Below are positions 1 to 11,500 of a stretch of 64,000 nt of DNA, piece after piece. A program made the translations under genes and the position numbers. The stretch covers positions 26,733,729-26,797,728 of the forward strand of contig CM049314.1 in the NCBI GenBank assembly GCA_026874595.1. Direction: 5' to 3'. Under the pieces are notes generated by a model. It had not been told where the DNA came from, did not search any database, and saw only the letters and a list, made by a program, of their open reading frames with translations. This stretch comes from Sipunculus nudus. Lineage: Eukaryota; Annelida; Sipuncula; Golfingiida; Sipunculidae. Within the stretch, counting starts at the first letter, position 1, and each line of letters opens with the position of its first letter.

Positions 1-376
1 TGCAGGTGTATACAACTTGGACAGATTTCTGGATTTGTGGTAGGTGGCACAACCTACATACACATTTAGGCTGCAGACATCCATGCTAATATGCAACATA
101 CCTCACTCTATTTCCCCTTGCCACTCAATCCATGCCTCACTATCCGATTTTGGCAGATACATGTAGTCACTTGTCGGTTACCCGTATTCTAGTTTTAAAA
201 GTTAACACATTTTTCTCTATTTTTGAGATATATAAAAACAGACTAAATCTTGGCCTGTTGGTTAATCTGTTTGATGCTTCAGTTGAATGGGTATTTACTA
301 CCATTCTGGTGATAAAATTTCCTTTTGTGAATCTCTTCCCAGTCAGCTGAGCGTCATGACCCATGGGTCACTTGTT
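1..376 (+). repeat. Right end of a dispersed tandem-unit repeat element
   Basis: Bases 1-190 closely match 45165-45370, and 230-376 match 53400-53530. It ends in the shared tail of this repeat superfamily: CAGCTGAGC followed by the palindrome GACCCATGGGTC and then CTTGTT. The left part of the element lies outside the window. Short open frames here are not coding. Confidence 0.8.
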
Positions 377-1426
377 AGTACAATTGATGGTCACCCTTAG
401 GCAGTACGCGTCTTCTAATTCAAGTACCGGTACCCGCGTAACCCTGGATTTTCAGACAATCATATCAGACCCGAAAAAATGTAAGAAAGCTAAGAATATC
501 AGGAGAGCGATTATTTGCTTTTCTTTTAAAGGTCTGTTTCGGGGGGGGGGGGGGGGGGGGGGAGCCGTTGGCACACGGGAGCGATCGCTTGCCTCAAAAC
601 GTCAAAATCCTGTCATACAAAAAAAAAAAGAATTTGCAGATTACTTTTAAAAAAATCCAGCTGGAGCCAAAAATCTCGACCGGCCGGGTTTTCTCCAACA
701 CGGATTTTTTAAAGGATGTTCTCACTGAGTGAAATCATATCCGTATAAGTTTATTCCTTAGACAGTAGGTCTAAATGTTTATTTTAAGGAGACTTCTCTT
801 CATTTTAATGAATTATCTTAAAACAACGTTTGTCGTTACCTGTGGAATAAAACAGCACGATCCATTTCTATTTTTTTTTTTTTCTTGAAGAGGTTACTAC
901 ATTAAAACAGATTATTCCATGCAGCACAGAATTTCAGTTTTAGCACTGACTAAAACATCTGAACTACAGAAATCCCTTACATGAGCAATGTGTACACAGT
1001 GTGCTGCGTATGAGTTACTAATAGGCAGTGACGTTTCCATGCGTCAGCCTATTTTCTGCCACTTGATCCCAGCTTTGTTTGGCGCGCAGTTTGAAACACA
1101 GTTTGAGAGGGGAGAGATAGTCAACACGCACTGCCGACCGGTATGAAGCTGTTCGCGCTGATCGTGTGACGTGTGGATTAATGATGACCCCATCACTGGC
1201 AATGTTATTAACATGAACTGAAAAACTGAACCAAGATAAGCCTTCGAGGATTACATGGAATGAAAAGAAGTTATTGCCAAATGCCAAGGGTTTCGGGACA
1301 ACATGTGATGTCATTTGGAAGATCAGAGGTAAGCAAATTCACTCCCGCTTAACCGTTTCATCCGATGTATCAGTGTCTCTGAATAAATAAGAAAATCCAT
1401 TTTGATAAGAAAATAGAGCCAAGGCA
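377..1426. other. Non-coding stretch, no gene recognised; contains a 22-base G run
   Basis: A pure G tract of 22 bases occupies 541-562. A minus-strand open frame at 1018-1314 has no recognisable motif. A consensus-like splice donor (GTAAGC) follows AGATCAGAG near 1330 on the + strand, so part of 1140-1329 could be a 5' exon, but nothing links it to a protein. I see no other structure. Confidence 0.5.
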
Positions 1427-1432
1427 TATATT

Positions 1433-1479
<47 letters not shown>
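1427..1479. repeat. (TA)n(TG)n microsatellite
   Basis: A TA tract runs directly into a TG tract of about 15 units. Confidence 0.95.
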
Positions 1480-1482
<3 letters not shown>

Positions 1483-1611
1483 GGGTTATTTCAAATTCGC
1501 CATTCTTCCTGTGACGTAAACTTTGTCACCAAGACGAAATATACGGGGCGCTGCATCATGTTACATTTAATACACCTGCTGTTCACATACACACAACCTT
1601 ACACGCACACA

Positions 1612-1614
<3 letters not shown>

Positions 1615-1697
<83 letters not shown>
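1615..1697. repeat. (TA)n microsatellite
   Basis: About 41 uninterrupted TA units. The open frame through it reads alternating Tyr-Ile and is an artefact. Confidence 0.97.
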
Positions 1698-1699
<2 letters not shown>

Positions 1700-2140
1700 G
1701 TGTAAGCGTTATGTGTGAGCTGTCACTGAACGCCAGACGACCGACCTAATTCCTCGAGGTATGGTATCATTCAACGGGGGCTGTGCCCGGCCCGTTTGTA
1801 GCACGAAGGTTATCGTTTCACTCCTCGGCGGCGATATCATATTATCATGCAGATGAAAATTTCATTTACGGAGCTTGTCCCACTGTAGCGATACCGGGGG
1901 TCTGCAGATGTAGAATGCAGATATTAATCAGAGACACACTGCCTGCTGTAAATCTTTACCAAAATAGTTATAACTTTAAAAAATACAAGCCTTATACTTC
2001 GGAACGATGACCAACACACATGTACATACGCTGATAACTATAAAATAATATATATTTGTTGCATGGTACCAGTTATTACATGGAACCAGTGATAACTGGT
2101 ACAGTAGCGGGTGGAGGACTTCGATCCCGGCACCAAAAAC

Positions 2141-2284
2141 ATATGCGCGAGAAATTATCACCTGTCAAAACATATTGCTAGTAAACATATTTTGATAGTA
2201 AAATGAGACTATACTGGGTTACCCCCTTATACCATTATACCATATGTATCCATAGCAACGTGGTATTATTTATGAAGACGTGTG
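2141..2284 (+). repeat. Direct repeat copy A (about 144 bp)
   Basis: Starts ATATGCGCGAGAAATTATCA and is nearly identical to 2936-3080, differing by a few substitutions and a small indel. The two copies are about 650 bp apart. The stretch between them (2285-2935) is AT-rich and shows nothing else. Confidence 0.9.
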
Positions 2285-2935
2285 TTTGTTTAGTCATTTG
2301 CAAGTATAACAATTTTATTCGACATTTTAATTATGAAGTAACAAATCGATTTTTGATGTGAATTAACATGCATTATATTACTTCCCAAGTATACTTTTGA
2401 GCATTTTATGTTCGGTTTTTCTCAAGAATATACCTAAACCATATGCATAATAAAAATAATTTATAAAAAAAGTTCTTTAGGAGCAAACTGAAAATATAAT
2501 TAACCAAAGCGGAATTCTTGTGAATTTTTTTAAATATGTGCCGTATATATGCGAGTCTCGTCTTCGTGTGTCATAGATTTTAGGCCTGCGTGAGAGCGTG
2601 GTCTTATTTGAAACTGCCGTGGCATGCAAAGAAAAGTTTTTAATAAACTCCCCCTGAAGTAAACTTATGTACTAATTAAATACATGTATACTTTAATGAC
2701 CTGTCTGTACTCCGGTCAACATACCGTCATTTTCAAAATAAAACTAGCCTTTCTTTTCATTGATGTATCTTCCTTGACCGTGTACGGTCATTTTGAAGTT
2801 AGGCAGACGAGCGCGGGATAGAATAGCGTACTCATGCTGTTAGATAATACAAAGTTCATGATCTGCATGACTGACATATATAAACAAGTTTCTTTAGTGA
2901 AACACGTAATTACAATGCTCAGGATTACAATGCTC

Positions 2936-3080
2936 ATATGCGCGAGAAATTATCATCTGTCAAAACATATTGCTAGTAAACATATTTTTGCTAGTAAAAT
3001 GAGACTATACTGGGTTACCCCCTTATACCATTATACCATATGTATCCATAGCGACGTGGTATTATTTATGAAGACGTGTT
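2936..3080 (+). repeat. Direct repeat copy B (about 145 bp)
   Basis: Second copy of the 2141-2284 sequence in the same orientation. No terminal inverted repeats are evident. It could be a fragment of a dispersed repeat or a local duplication. Confidence 0.9.
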
Positions 3081-3160
3081 TATCTTAAACTCTACCGGTA
3101 AAAGGTACGTCTATGTATTTGCACCAGGTCGACTTAATTGAGACGACGTCTGAAATACAA

Positions 3161-3421
3161 GTCACGTGATGGCGATGCAAATAAGGATAAGGTCAACCAA
3201 TCGGCGCATTGGTCCAATGTCAAAGGGTCAGATGTCACATGTCAGACAAAATAACAAAAATTTCCCTACACCATGGCCAGCACGTTTTAATCACCTCACA
3301 CGTTGTTAATTGAAAATGCGACTGTCATATTGATAATAAGCATTTTGTCAAGCACACACTTCAATTTCCTTATAAAGATTTATACACGAGGTTGGCTCAA
3401 ACTAGGGCCTAGCCTATAAGA
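3161..3421 (+). promoter_or_regulatory. Possible promoter-like cluster
   Basis: Within about 60 bp lie a CACGTG E-box (3163-3168), an octamer ATGCAAAT (3175-3182), CCAAT at 3197, ATTGG (inverted CCAAT) at 3208 and CCAAT at 3214. A TATAAA at 3371 is followed by an ATG at 3422. Such spacing is compatible with a core promoter, but the evidence is motif density only and no transcript is shown. Confidence 0.25.
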
Positions 3422-3493
3422 ATGGACTCCTCAATTGCTTCTTTAGTGACTGTTGCGTCGCCGTCGGCGGCTAACCCCGTCCCTGTTTTCGTG
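3422..3493 (+). other. Possible first coding exon of an unidentified gene
   Basis: An ATG lies 46 bp downstream of a TATAAA and opens a 24-codon frame (MDSSIASLVTVASPSAA...). The frame ends at a GTAAAT donor in phase 0. The stretch is more GC-rich than its surroundings. The first acceptable downstream fragment is at 4451. I do not recognise the peptide, and it may be chance. Confidence 0.2.
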
Positions 3494-4450
3494 GTAAATA
3501 CGCGTTTAGTACTATATGCTGTATTACAGCTGTGAGAGATCGTGGATATCTCCTTCCTTTGAGTATATAATTTGACAAAAATTATCTCCACCATTAAATA
3601 TTTTCCCTCTTTATGTTGCTAATGTATATTATTGCAGTTAAATGAGACAACCTTTTAATAAGTGGCGGAAGTAGAGATCGAGCAGGTTGCCGGCAGTATT
3701 AATAATTTTTTTTACGCTTTTGATTTTAAGGGACGCGGGGGGTGCCTGAGTACCGGGTAATTGGTTATTTTTTGCTTAAATGAAGTATGGGTTAACTATA
3801 AACTAGGGGCCCATGGGTCTCGACACTCGGCTAACTTTGTCTCTAACGATATACTTATGAGCCTTATCAAAATGTGGGTTCTGTCATTTTGACCCTTGAC
3901 CTTTTGATCTAAAAACTGATAACTTACTTTCGTTGAACTTAACCCATTCCGATTTTCATAATACTCAATCTACCGATTCTTGAGAAGTTAATTTTTCACC
4001 AAATATGGAATTATTATAGATAAACACCACTCTAATATTGAAGGTCATGACCTCAATTACCATGAATCTTTCCTTGAATAAAAACCATGGAGTCAATATA
4101 ATACTGTAGAACAGACTTTTTGGTTTATCAAGATGGGAACGCATCTGATCACATCCCCTGAGGTTAGATCTCTTTCCAGTTCCATATACTTATATATTTT
4201 GTATTGACCTTCAAACTTTGCCTTATTTATATATATACATCCTGCAAAGGAGATTCACAAAAGAGAATCAATTAGAAAACCATTTTCAATGTACAAAAAT
4301 GAAATAAAAATGGCAGAACTTATAAAACATAATAATAAAAGCTTAAAATTTCTGTTTACAGATATCTTTTAAGGGGTAATGCAGGGCCCATTATCTTTGT
4401 TCCTAAGTGCAGTTGTTTTTATTTGCAGTCTTTGGATCATGTAAGTGAAG

Positions 4451-4496
4451 GTCATGGCAGATGTGACTCAAAGGTTTTTAATGGATATACACCAAG
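4451..4496 (+). other. Exon-like fragment (VMADVTQRFLMDIHQ)
   Basis: Bounded by AG and GTATCA, open in phase 0, and ending one base into a codon. That phase joins openly to the fragment at 5955. The surroundings (3494-4450 and 4500-5954) are AT-rich and otherwise empty. It could be the edge of a pseudogene or an unrelated gene. No family recognised. Confidence 0.2.
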
Positions 4497-5954
4497 GTAT
4501 CATCTTTTTTTCTTATATTCGATATTCTATAATGATCTTATATGTAAACATGCACCCCCTGATATTCAGTTCAACAGTCTTTTTCTGTAGCTCATCTTGT
4601 GATAAACAAGGTAAAAATTGTAACATCAGGGTAAGAAAATTGATGATGTACATCCAGACAGGTTCTTGTGAAATATCCATGAAACCCTCGATAAGATCTT
4701 TGTGACCTAAATCCTGTGGGCAACAGGTAAAAACTTGTTTTCCCTGATTAAATACCTGTTAACTGTTCGGATATGATCAAAATCAAAACCACTGGGGATA
4801 AATGGATACTACATGTATTTGGCATTTGGATGTTTCTACCCACTAGATACCTTCATGATTTAATGTGTCGAATTTCAGGCTAAATTTAACTATTTTTTTC
4901 TAGTAATATTACCATTAAACCAGAGATTTAATTCAGTAGATATAAACCTTGGGCTATGACCTAAACTGATACCTAAAACTAGTTCACTTTAATGCCATAT
5001 CTACATGATCATGACTGGCAAAAAGTTGACTTTCCTCCTCTGACATCTGATGAAATTTCAAACATTGGAAGTTTATTACACTCATTATGATTATAATCTA
5101 TAAATACATTTAAAATTTAAAATTTTCTAATTTTACATTGTATCCAATTCTAAGGATTCAGATTATAAAAGTGCAATGTGATACCTCAGTCTTCACATGT
5201 TTTTTTTACTACCTTATTTGATCTTTACTTATATAAATCTGACTAGGCTTACTGTTACATATTTTTATCTACCCCTCTGTTTTATATTTTGAAGGAGCAA
5301 CTGAAATCAACCTGGAATAAAACATGAGTATGGAAAAAACGGCTAAACTGCTTTTCCGTTGATTATACACAAACAAAGAATACAAAGGCAGGTGACTGAC
5401 TGGGCAGCCTGGAAATAAGAAGCAAACAGCCACCAAGTCTTGGACAACAAAGAAAAACTCCAGGACATTTACAGTAAATAAACCTTTATCTTGGAGTTAT
5501 CAGGCTCATATAATTGTATCAGGAATGATGAAAAAGAGAAGCAATTCAGTAATTATCATATTTAAATTTATTCAGTCATTCAGAGAACTATATAATACTC
5601 AGAAGTGAAAATATTGTCATTCTTGTAAAGATAAATCTTTGTTGGTCTACAGTTTGACATACTTGCATCAGATTGTGCTTAGCTGTCTACCTTTTATTAC
5701 CAAAAATTAAGATTTCTTACTAATTGTTTGCAAAAAATGTCTTTACTTTTATTTTAACTTGCACACATGTATATCTTTGACTTGCATATTTATCTGAACT
5801 TAATATGTCTTTATTTGGATAATTTATTAGGTTTTACAATATATTTGTTAAGTGTATATTTGGTGAAAGCTTGTGTCCATGTTCATGTTAAAATGCAACA
5901 TTCAGCTAAATTTCTATAATTAAATGAATGTCTTATTCCCTCTTTTCTTCACAG

Positions 5955-6045
5955 GTCTTGTCCAGGAAAAATGGCCTGAAGTTCACACTATGATAAATGT
6001 GAAGACTGCTGAATTGTTGAAGCCCTGCAGAAACACGAGGTGGAA
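5955..6045 (+). other. Exon-like fragment (LVQEKWPEVHTMINVKTAEL)
   Basis: Preceded by a pyrimidine-rich TTCTTCACAG and followed by a GTAACT donor. In the frame continuing from 4496 it reads about 30 residues without a stop and has coding-like composition. A further open acidic stretch follows at 6186-6330 (FWQGEEDRIPNLVETKHFAN...) but its phase does not join cleanly. These may be exons of an unrecognised or decaying gene. They do not join the polycystin frame in an obvious way. Confidence 0.2.
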
Positions 6046-6345
6046 GTAACTGTCATTAGTGGAATAAAAGCAGTGAACCTGCATTCACATTTACTTTTTT
6101 ATTTTTGTGTGGTAGCTTTCCAGAATTTTCTTTCATGTTTAGTTCAGGATTTCTGCAAAACCAAACTTAAGTTTTTTGCTAGTAGTGGTATTTTGGCAAG
6201 GAGAAGAAGACAGAATTCCTAATCTTGTTGAAACTAAACATTTTGCTAATGATCAACAAACAGCAACAAACACTGACATAGATGAGAGGGACATTGTTCT
6301 TAATCACATCAGTGAAAGTTCAAGGAAACATAAGTTAACTATCAT

Positions 6346-6349
<4 letters not shown>

Positions 6350-6433
<84 letters not shown>

Positions 6434-6441
6434 TATATATA
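6350..6441. repeat. (CT)n(AT)n compound microsatellite
   Basis: About 18 CT units pass straight into about 22 AT units, then into AT-rich sequence. Confidence 0.95.
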
Positions 6442-6475
6442 TTTATACACAATTTTTCTCAAATCCTATTTTTGT

Positions 6476-6890
6476 TTTATGCTTTTCCATGCTTGTCCTT
6501 GCTTTTCCATGGACAATATGGCAGCACGGACAGCATGGACTGGACCTGCACATTTTCCATGGTGTCCATACTGCAGGGAAAAAGGAGTGCCAATACTCCA
6601 TGCTTTTCCATGGACAGTATGGACACCATGGACACAACAGACACAAAGCCGTGCTTTTCCATGGACAGCATGGACACCATGGACACCACGGGCACAAAGC
6701 TGTGCTTTTCCATGGACAGCACAGACACCATGGACAGCATGGAAATAGAAAGCCCTGGTTTTCCATGGACTCCATGCATGTATCAATGAATTTTTTTTCC
6801 ATGTAGCATGGAAAAAGAGTGCCAATACTCCATGCTTCATTTCCATGGAAATCAAGCATGGATTTCCATGGATTTCCATGGAAAGCTTGG
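6476..6890. repeat. CATGG minisatellite
   Basis: Degenerate array of 9-bp units such as CATGGACAC and CATGGACAG, interspersed with TTTTCCATGG. CCATGG is self-complementary, so the array reads similarly on both strands and stays open in several frames. That explains a cluster of overlapping open frames on both strands here, none of which I take as genes. Confidence 0.85.
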
Positions 6891-8402
6891 AAATTTTACA
6901 GCCGGGATGTGTTTTTAGAGAAAAAAATCTATTCATAAACAGAACCAATTCAATTTTTATTAATGCTGTCTGGGTCTCCTTGCTGAAGTAAAGGCCAATA
7001 TCCTGACCAATATGATTTAAAATGTAAAATAGTTGTTCATAAACAAATTATTTATATTAAGATGAAAATTTTCGAAAAATAAAAATAAATTAAAGAGTTC
7101 AACTTTGTCTAGTTCAGTAGAATTTGAATTTGTTTGTTACAAAAAACATTACCCATAAGCAACCAATAAATTTAGGTCTTGATCATGAAAATGTGATTTT
7201 TCTACTGTTTGTTTAATAATTGTATTGACTGTGAAGAGTCCACAATCATAGCCCAGCTCAGCAATAAAAGCAATATTGACCATGAAGTGGATGTTTGCAT
7301 GTTTCTGTTAGTTAAAAAATGTCATGGCACTGATAAGATTTATTTATATTTGTCCAGTCCGTGACATCATGTGCCATCCATGACAAAATGTTAGTTCTAT
7401 CACAGATTAACTAATATGCCAATGCAAAGAGTGAATATTCTTTATCAAACTTTGTCTGTTAAAGCTATATTGATATTGCAGTAAATATTTGTACCATATT
7501 CTGTTCCATAAACACAATTTTTTTTTACCTTCATGTCCTGTCCATGACATTGTGCCCCATCTGGACAAATATAAGTCGATCACTATTCAGTTAATATACC
7601 AACATTTTATAACATTGACCTGCAGTAAGTTTGTACTTCAATCCTAGGAGGAGAAACTTAAGAGTTTGTGCTAATAACTTTTTAAAGTTATATGCCACGG
7701 ACGGGACAAATACCCTGATGACAGAAGAATACAGCATGATAAGAGATAATCATTAATCATTAACATGGCATAAATATTTGAGTACCTTAGATCACTTTGT
7801 CAGTATGATGCTAAAATAATTAGGAGTTTTGCTCAAATAATTAATTCACTTTTTACTATGACCTCTGTGACATGAAATTTAAAATTTTTAAAAGTTTTTG
7901 TTGAGAAATAATGAAATCCTAAAATAAGTCTCTTGAAATATGTATAATGTTGAAATATAAAAGCTTTTTGTTCAATAAGAGCAAATTTTTTGAATGATTT
8001 TCAAAATTTAATTTCTTTACCTTTGCATTGCAAAAACTATGAAATGCCCCTCGAAGCAATTAAAGAAAAAGTGAGTATTTGGGCCTCATGTTGTAGACTA
8101 CTTTACAATATTGTCTTTGTTTGTACAAAGAATTAATGGGAATGTTGTGTTATTAGGTTGATGTCTTGCATGCTCACAATGATAGCCTTAAAAACATGAT
8201 GGCAAAAAGCTATGCCCATTTTGTTTACCTACAGCAACTGCCTACAATGTCTTTGACTGGACTTAATTAAAAAGGTACAAGTACAGTGTACAGTTCTGCT
8301 TAACTTACTTTCAGTTATTCATTTTACTTAATGTATCACTCTGCCAGGTTTGGCACACTGCTTTCATAGATGTAATGTAAAGTAAATCCACTTTCCTTTC
8401 AG
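6891..8402. other. AT-rich non-coding stretch before the first supported exon
   Basis: No coding region recognised. A short motif about a GTCC...CATGACA..TG...CC box recurs near 7355-7395 and 7535-7575. The stretch ends with a pyrimidine tract CTTTCCTTTCAG that is the acceptor of the first polycystin exon. It is therefore intronic at its right end, with further upstream exon(s) expected at an unknown distance. Confidence 0.5.
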
Positions 8403-8503
8403 AATGTTGCAGCTGACCATATAGGTCTTGTTAGTGAACGTATGAAGAAAACTGTTAAGACCACAGTCATGCTGGACGAAGCTGTACTGGAAACTGCATC
8501 AAA
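8403..8503 (+). CDS. PKD1L exon 1 of window: juxtamembrane ectodomain
   Basis: Encodes NVAADHIGLVSERMKKTVKT and 13 more residues, plus two bases of a Lys codon. Acceptor TTTCAG, donor GTAAGA. Only this frame is open. It ends in phase 2, which fits exon 17857-18001 and not 20456, so the small exon between them is required. Helical, Lys-rich sequence like this lies upstream of the GAIN region in PKD1-like proteins. It starts at an acceptor, so at least one more exon lies upstream. Confidence 0.8.
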
Positions 8504-11500
8504 GTAAGAGTTCATATGAGATGACCACTGCTGTATATTCTTAGTACTGTCTCAGAATCAATATATCAGATAACTTGAAAGTTCTTATCAGGTGTCACAG
8601 GTTAAGAAGAACTAGATCGATGGCTTGATAAATTTAATCAATTTTCATTCTTCTTTCCTGAAAGATTTAGTACATTTTTTTTACATAATTGATAATTTTT
8701 TTAGCTCAGCTGACTGAAAGTCAACTGAGGTACATGGCACTCTGTCTGTCCGGGCATGTAGCCATCTGTTAGCAGGGCATCATTAACCCTAGAAACTTGT
8801 TACTGAAAAGGTCAGTTTATATAAAATCTCCTTTGAAACCTGAAATTAAGTCACTGCTACCTATTCCACTGAGCTATGTGGTTGGTATGAACCTCCCAGA
8901 ATAATTGAAAATTTGATACAGAACCTCCAGCATATTGATAATTTATGCATTGATTGCCATGAATCTTGTCTTGAATATTGACTATTACTAGTATAGTCAG
9001 TTCCTGAAAACTGGTAGCATCCCCTTTTTTTTTTTTTTATTTTTAGCTCAGCTGACTATAAGTCATCTGAGCTATAGTCGTGGTCCATTGTCCGTCGTCC
9101 GTCTGTCTGTCCGTCCGTCCGGCCGTCCGTAGATGTGGCACGTTTTGAAACCGTAAGACCTAGGAATCCAAAATTCAGCATAATGTTAGATGTCCCCAAG
9201 ATCTCCTACCAAGCCGAAAACTGGGTCTTTGCGACTTCATTCCTTTGAGAAATTAAGGAAAAACCTCAATTTTTTATTAAAAACCTATATTCACACTTCA
9301 GGACTGCCTAATATCAAAACCACTCATCTGTTTTTCCTCATATTTCCTATAAATAATCCTCTATATAATTCCTATGTACATGCCAGAAATTAGGTCTGTA
9401 TTATATAATTTAAAAAAGTTATGGGCCCAAACATAATGCATTTTGTAAATAATCAGGAAAGAAATTTTATCACTTAACACAAAACTTGTTAAAGCTAAGC
9501 ACTTTTTTTCCAGTAATATTACTTTTATTAATCAAAATTAAATTCTATACCCAAAATTAGATCAAAATCTTTTAAATTTTTTAAAATATTAGCAAAAATA
9601 AAAAATTGGTACCTTAAATTTTGCCCAACTTTGACCATGGCACGTTTTTTTGCTGTAACTGCTGTGGATTTAATTTTCACAGCATGTTTTTGTTAGCATT
9701 TCAACTGTTAACACCAAAAATTTGAAACCAGTTGATCAAAAACTGTAGATTTTATTCAAGTTTTCAAGCACCATGTCACATATTGCTAGTGTTATGCAGT
9801 TTGCTAGAGCTCAGCTCCCGAGCTTCAGCTCTAAGTTCCTTAAATTTGGCATACAGTTAGATTTCTCCAAAATCCCCTACCATGCCAAGAATTTGGTCAC
9901 TAGGACTTAATTCCTTCGAGATATCAATGAAAAACTTCATTTTTCCATTAAAAACCCATTGTTACACTTTAAGACTGCCTAATATCAAAACCACTGATAT
10001 GACTTTAATCATAAATAATATACATATTTTTCTATACATTTGCTATGCACATGCCAGAATGATGTCAGTATTGCATAACTGTTTTAAGTTATGGGCCCAA
10101 ACATAATGCACTTTGTAAAAAATCAAGAAATATATTTACTCCCTTAACAAGGACATTGCTGAAGCTAGAGATTTTTTTGTCAGGGATGTAACATTATTTA
10201 ATCAAGATTCAATTGAATACCCAAAATTAGTTCTTAATTTTTCATATTTTATAAGTTATTAGTATAAATATAAAATTAGTACCTTAAATTTTGCCCAACT
10301 GTGACCATGGCACGTTTGTTTCCTGTGAGCACTGTTGATATAATTTTCATATCATGCACACATAAGGATTTCAGCTTTTTAGTTTAGAAAGCTTAAAGAA
10401 ATTGGCCAAATATTGTAGCTTTTATTATGTTTTTTATGAGACCCTGTCAGACTTTGGCTCTCTCCAGCCCCTCTTGAGTCACCTGTATGTTGACCTTGTT
10501 GACCTTTCATCAAATTATGCACGCTTGAGGCGAGAATCCAGGCAGCTTATGGCCAGCCACAGTTGATCCAGGTGTCCAACCCAACTCATCTAGTAGTTTT
10601 AACCAACAACATAACAATAAACAATAAATTAATAAATTTTTATTGGTTTTTAATAACAAATTAAAGAAAAATAGAAAAGGAATTTGTTAGTTTATAATAA
10701 CAGGAAATTAACTTGCAGTTACTGATGATATAAGAATCTTGTATCGATGGGTAGAATGTCACATATTCCAAATAACACCATGCAGTCACCTATGGCATTT
10801 TAAGTTCAATTTTAATGATAAAGAAATAAATCATATTATTCATTACTAATCATTAGGGATTATATGAAGGAAATTAATGATAGACAAAGATGCAGTTGAT
10901 AATATTAATCTAGATTCCTACTGTGTCTAGTGTGTACATTGATGTGAAATAAGTCCAGAATGAATTTTTTACAGTTATTTTTTAATATAAATAAAAGCCA
11001 TAAAACCAGGTACTTATGATCATTATTTAAATGTGTGAATTTATTATATTCTGGATTCTCAACATCATTGTTTGGTGAAAACTGAATAAATACCAGACAT
11101 GGTGCGAATACTTTGTAATTGTATTTAAATATGAATATGATTATGTACTCCATTAAATTTCTTGCATAAAGAATGGGAATTCAGGTAAAAATGAAAGTAT
11201 ATGAATACTCTTGCAAATACTTTCAAAATGTATTCATGAATGCATTCATGAATATATTCTTTAATATTATTTTAATAATCATATCAGTTATATTTCATTT
11301 TAAAAAATCATACGATTCTCTTATTATTTTTAATAAAAATTATATTTGGGACAATATTTGTAATTTTTTTAATAAATAGTTAAACTCTTATATTATATGT
11401 TCTGCTTATAAGTTATATGGCCAAATCAAAATCTGTGTGACAGTAGTACTCCATTTGTTAATAAAATAAATGAAATCAATCCTCTTCCCTGTCTCCAAAG

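Noticed and set aside
1143-1169. Start of a signal peptide (MKLFALIV)
   Set aside because: A stop follows after eight codons, and no donor allows a convincing continuation.
6443-6948. Several overlapping long open frames on both strands
   Set aside because: They arise from the CATGG minisatellite, whose period and self-complementarity keep frames open. No protein features.
9882-11379. Open frames at 9882, 10905 and 11173, repeated at 41289, 42313 and 42581
   Set aside because: Their duplication reflects the duplicated element. They are AT-driven and lack start context and protein motifs.
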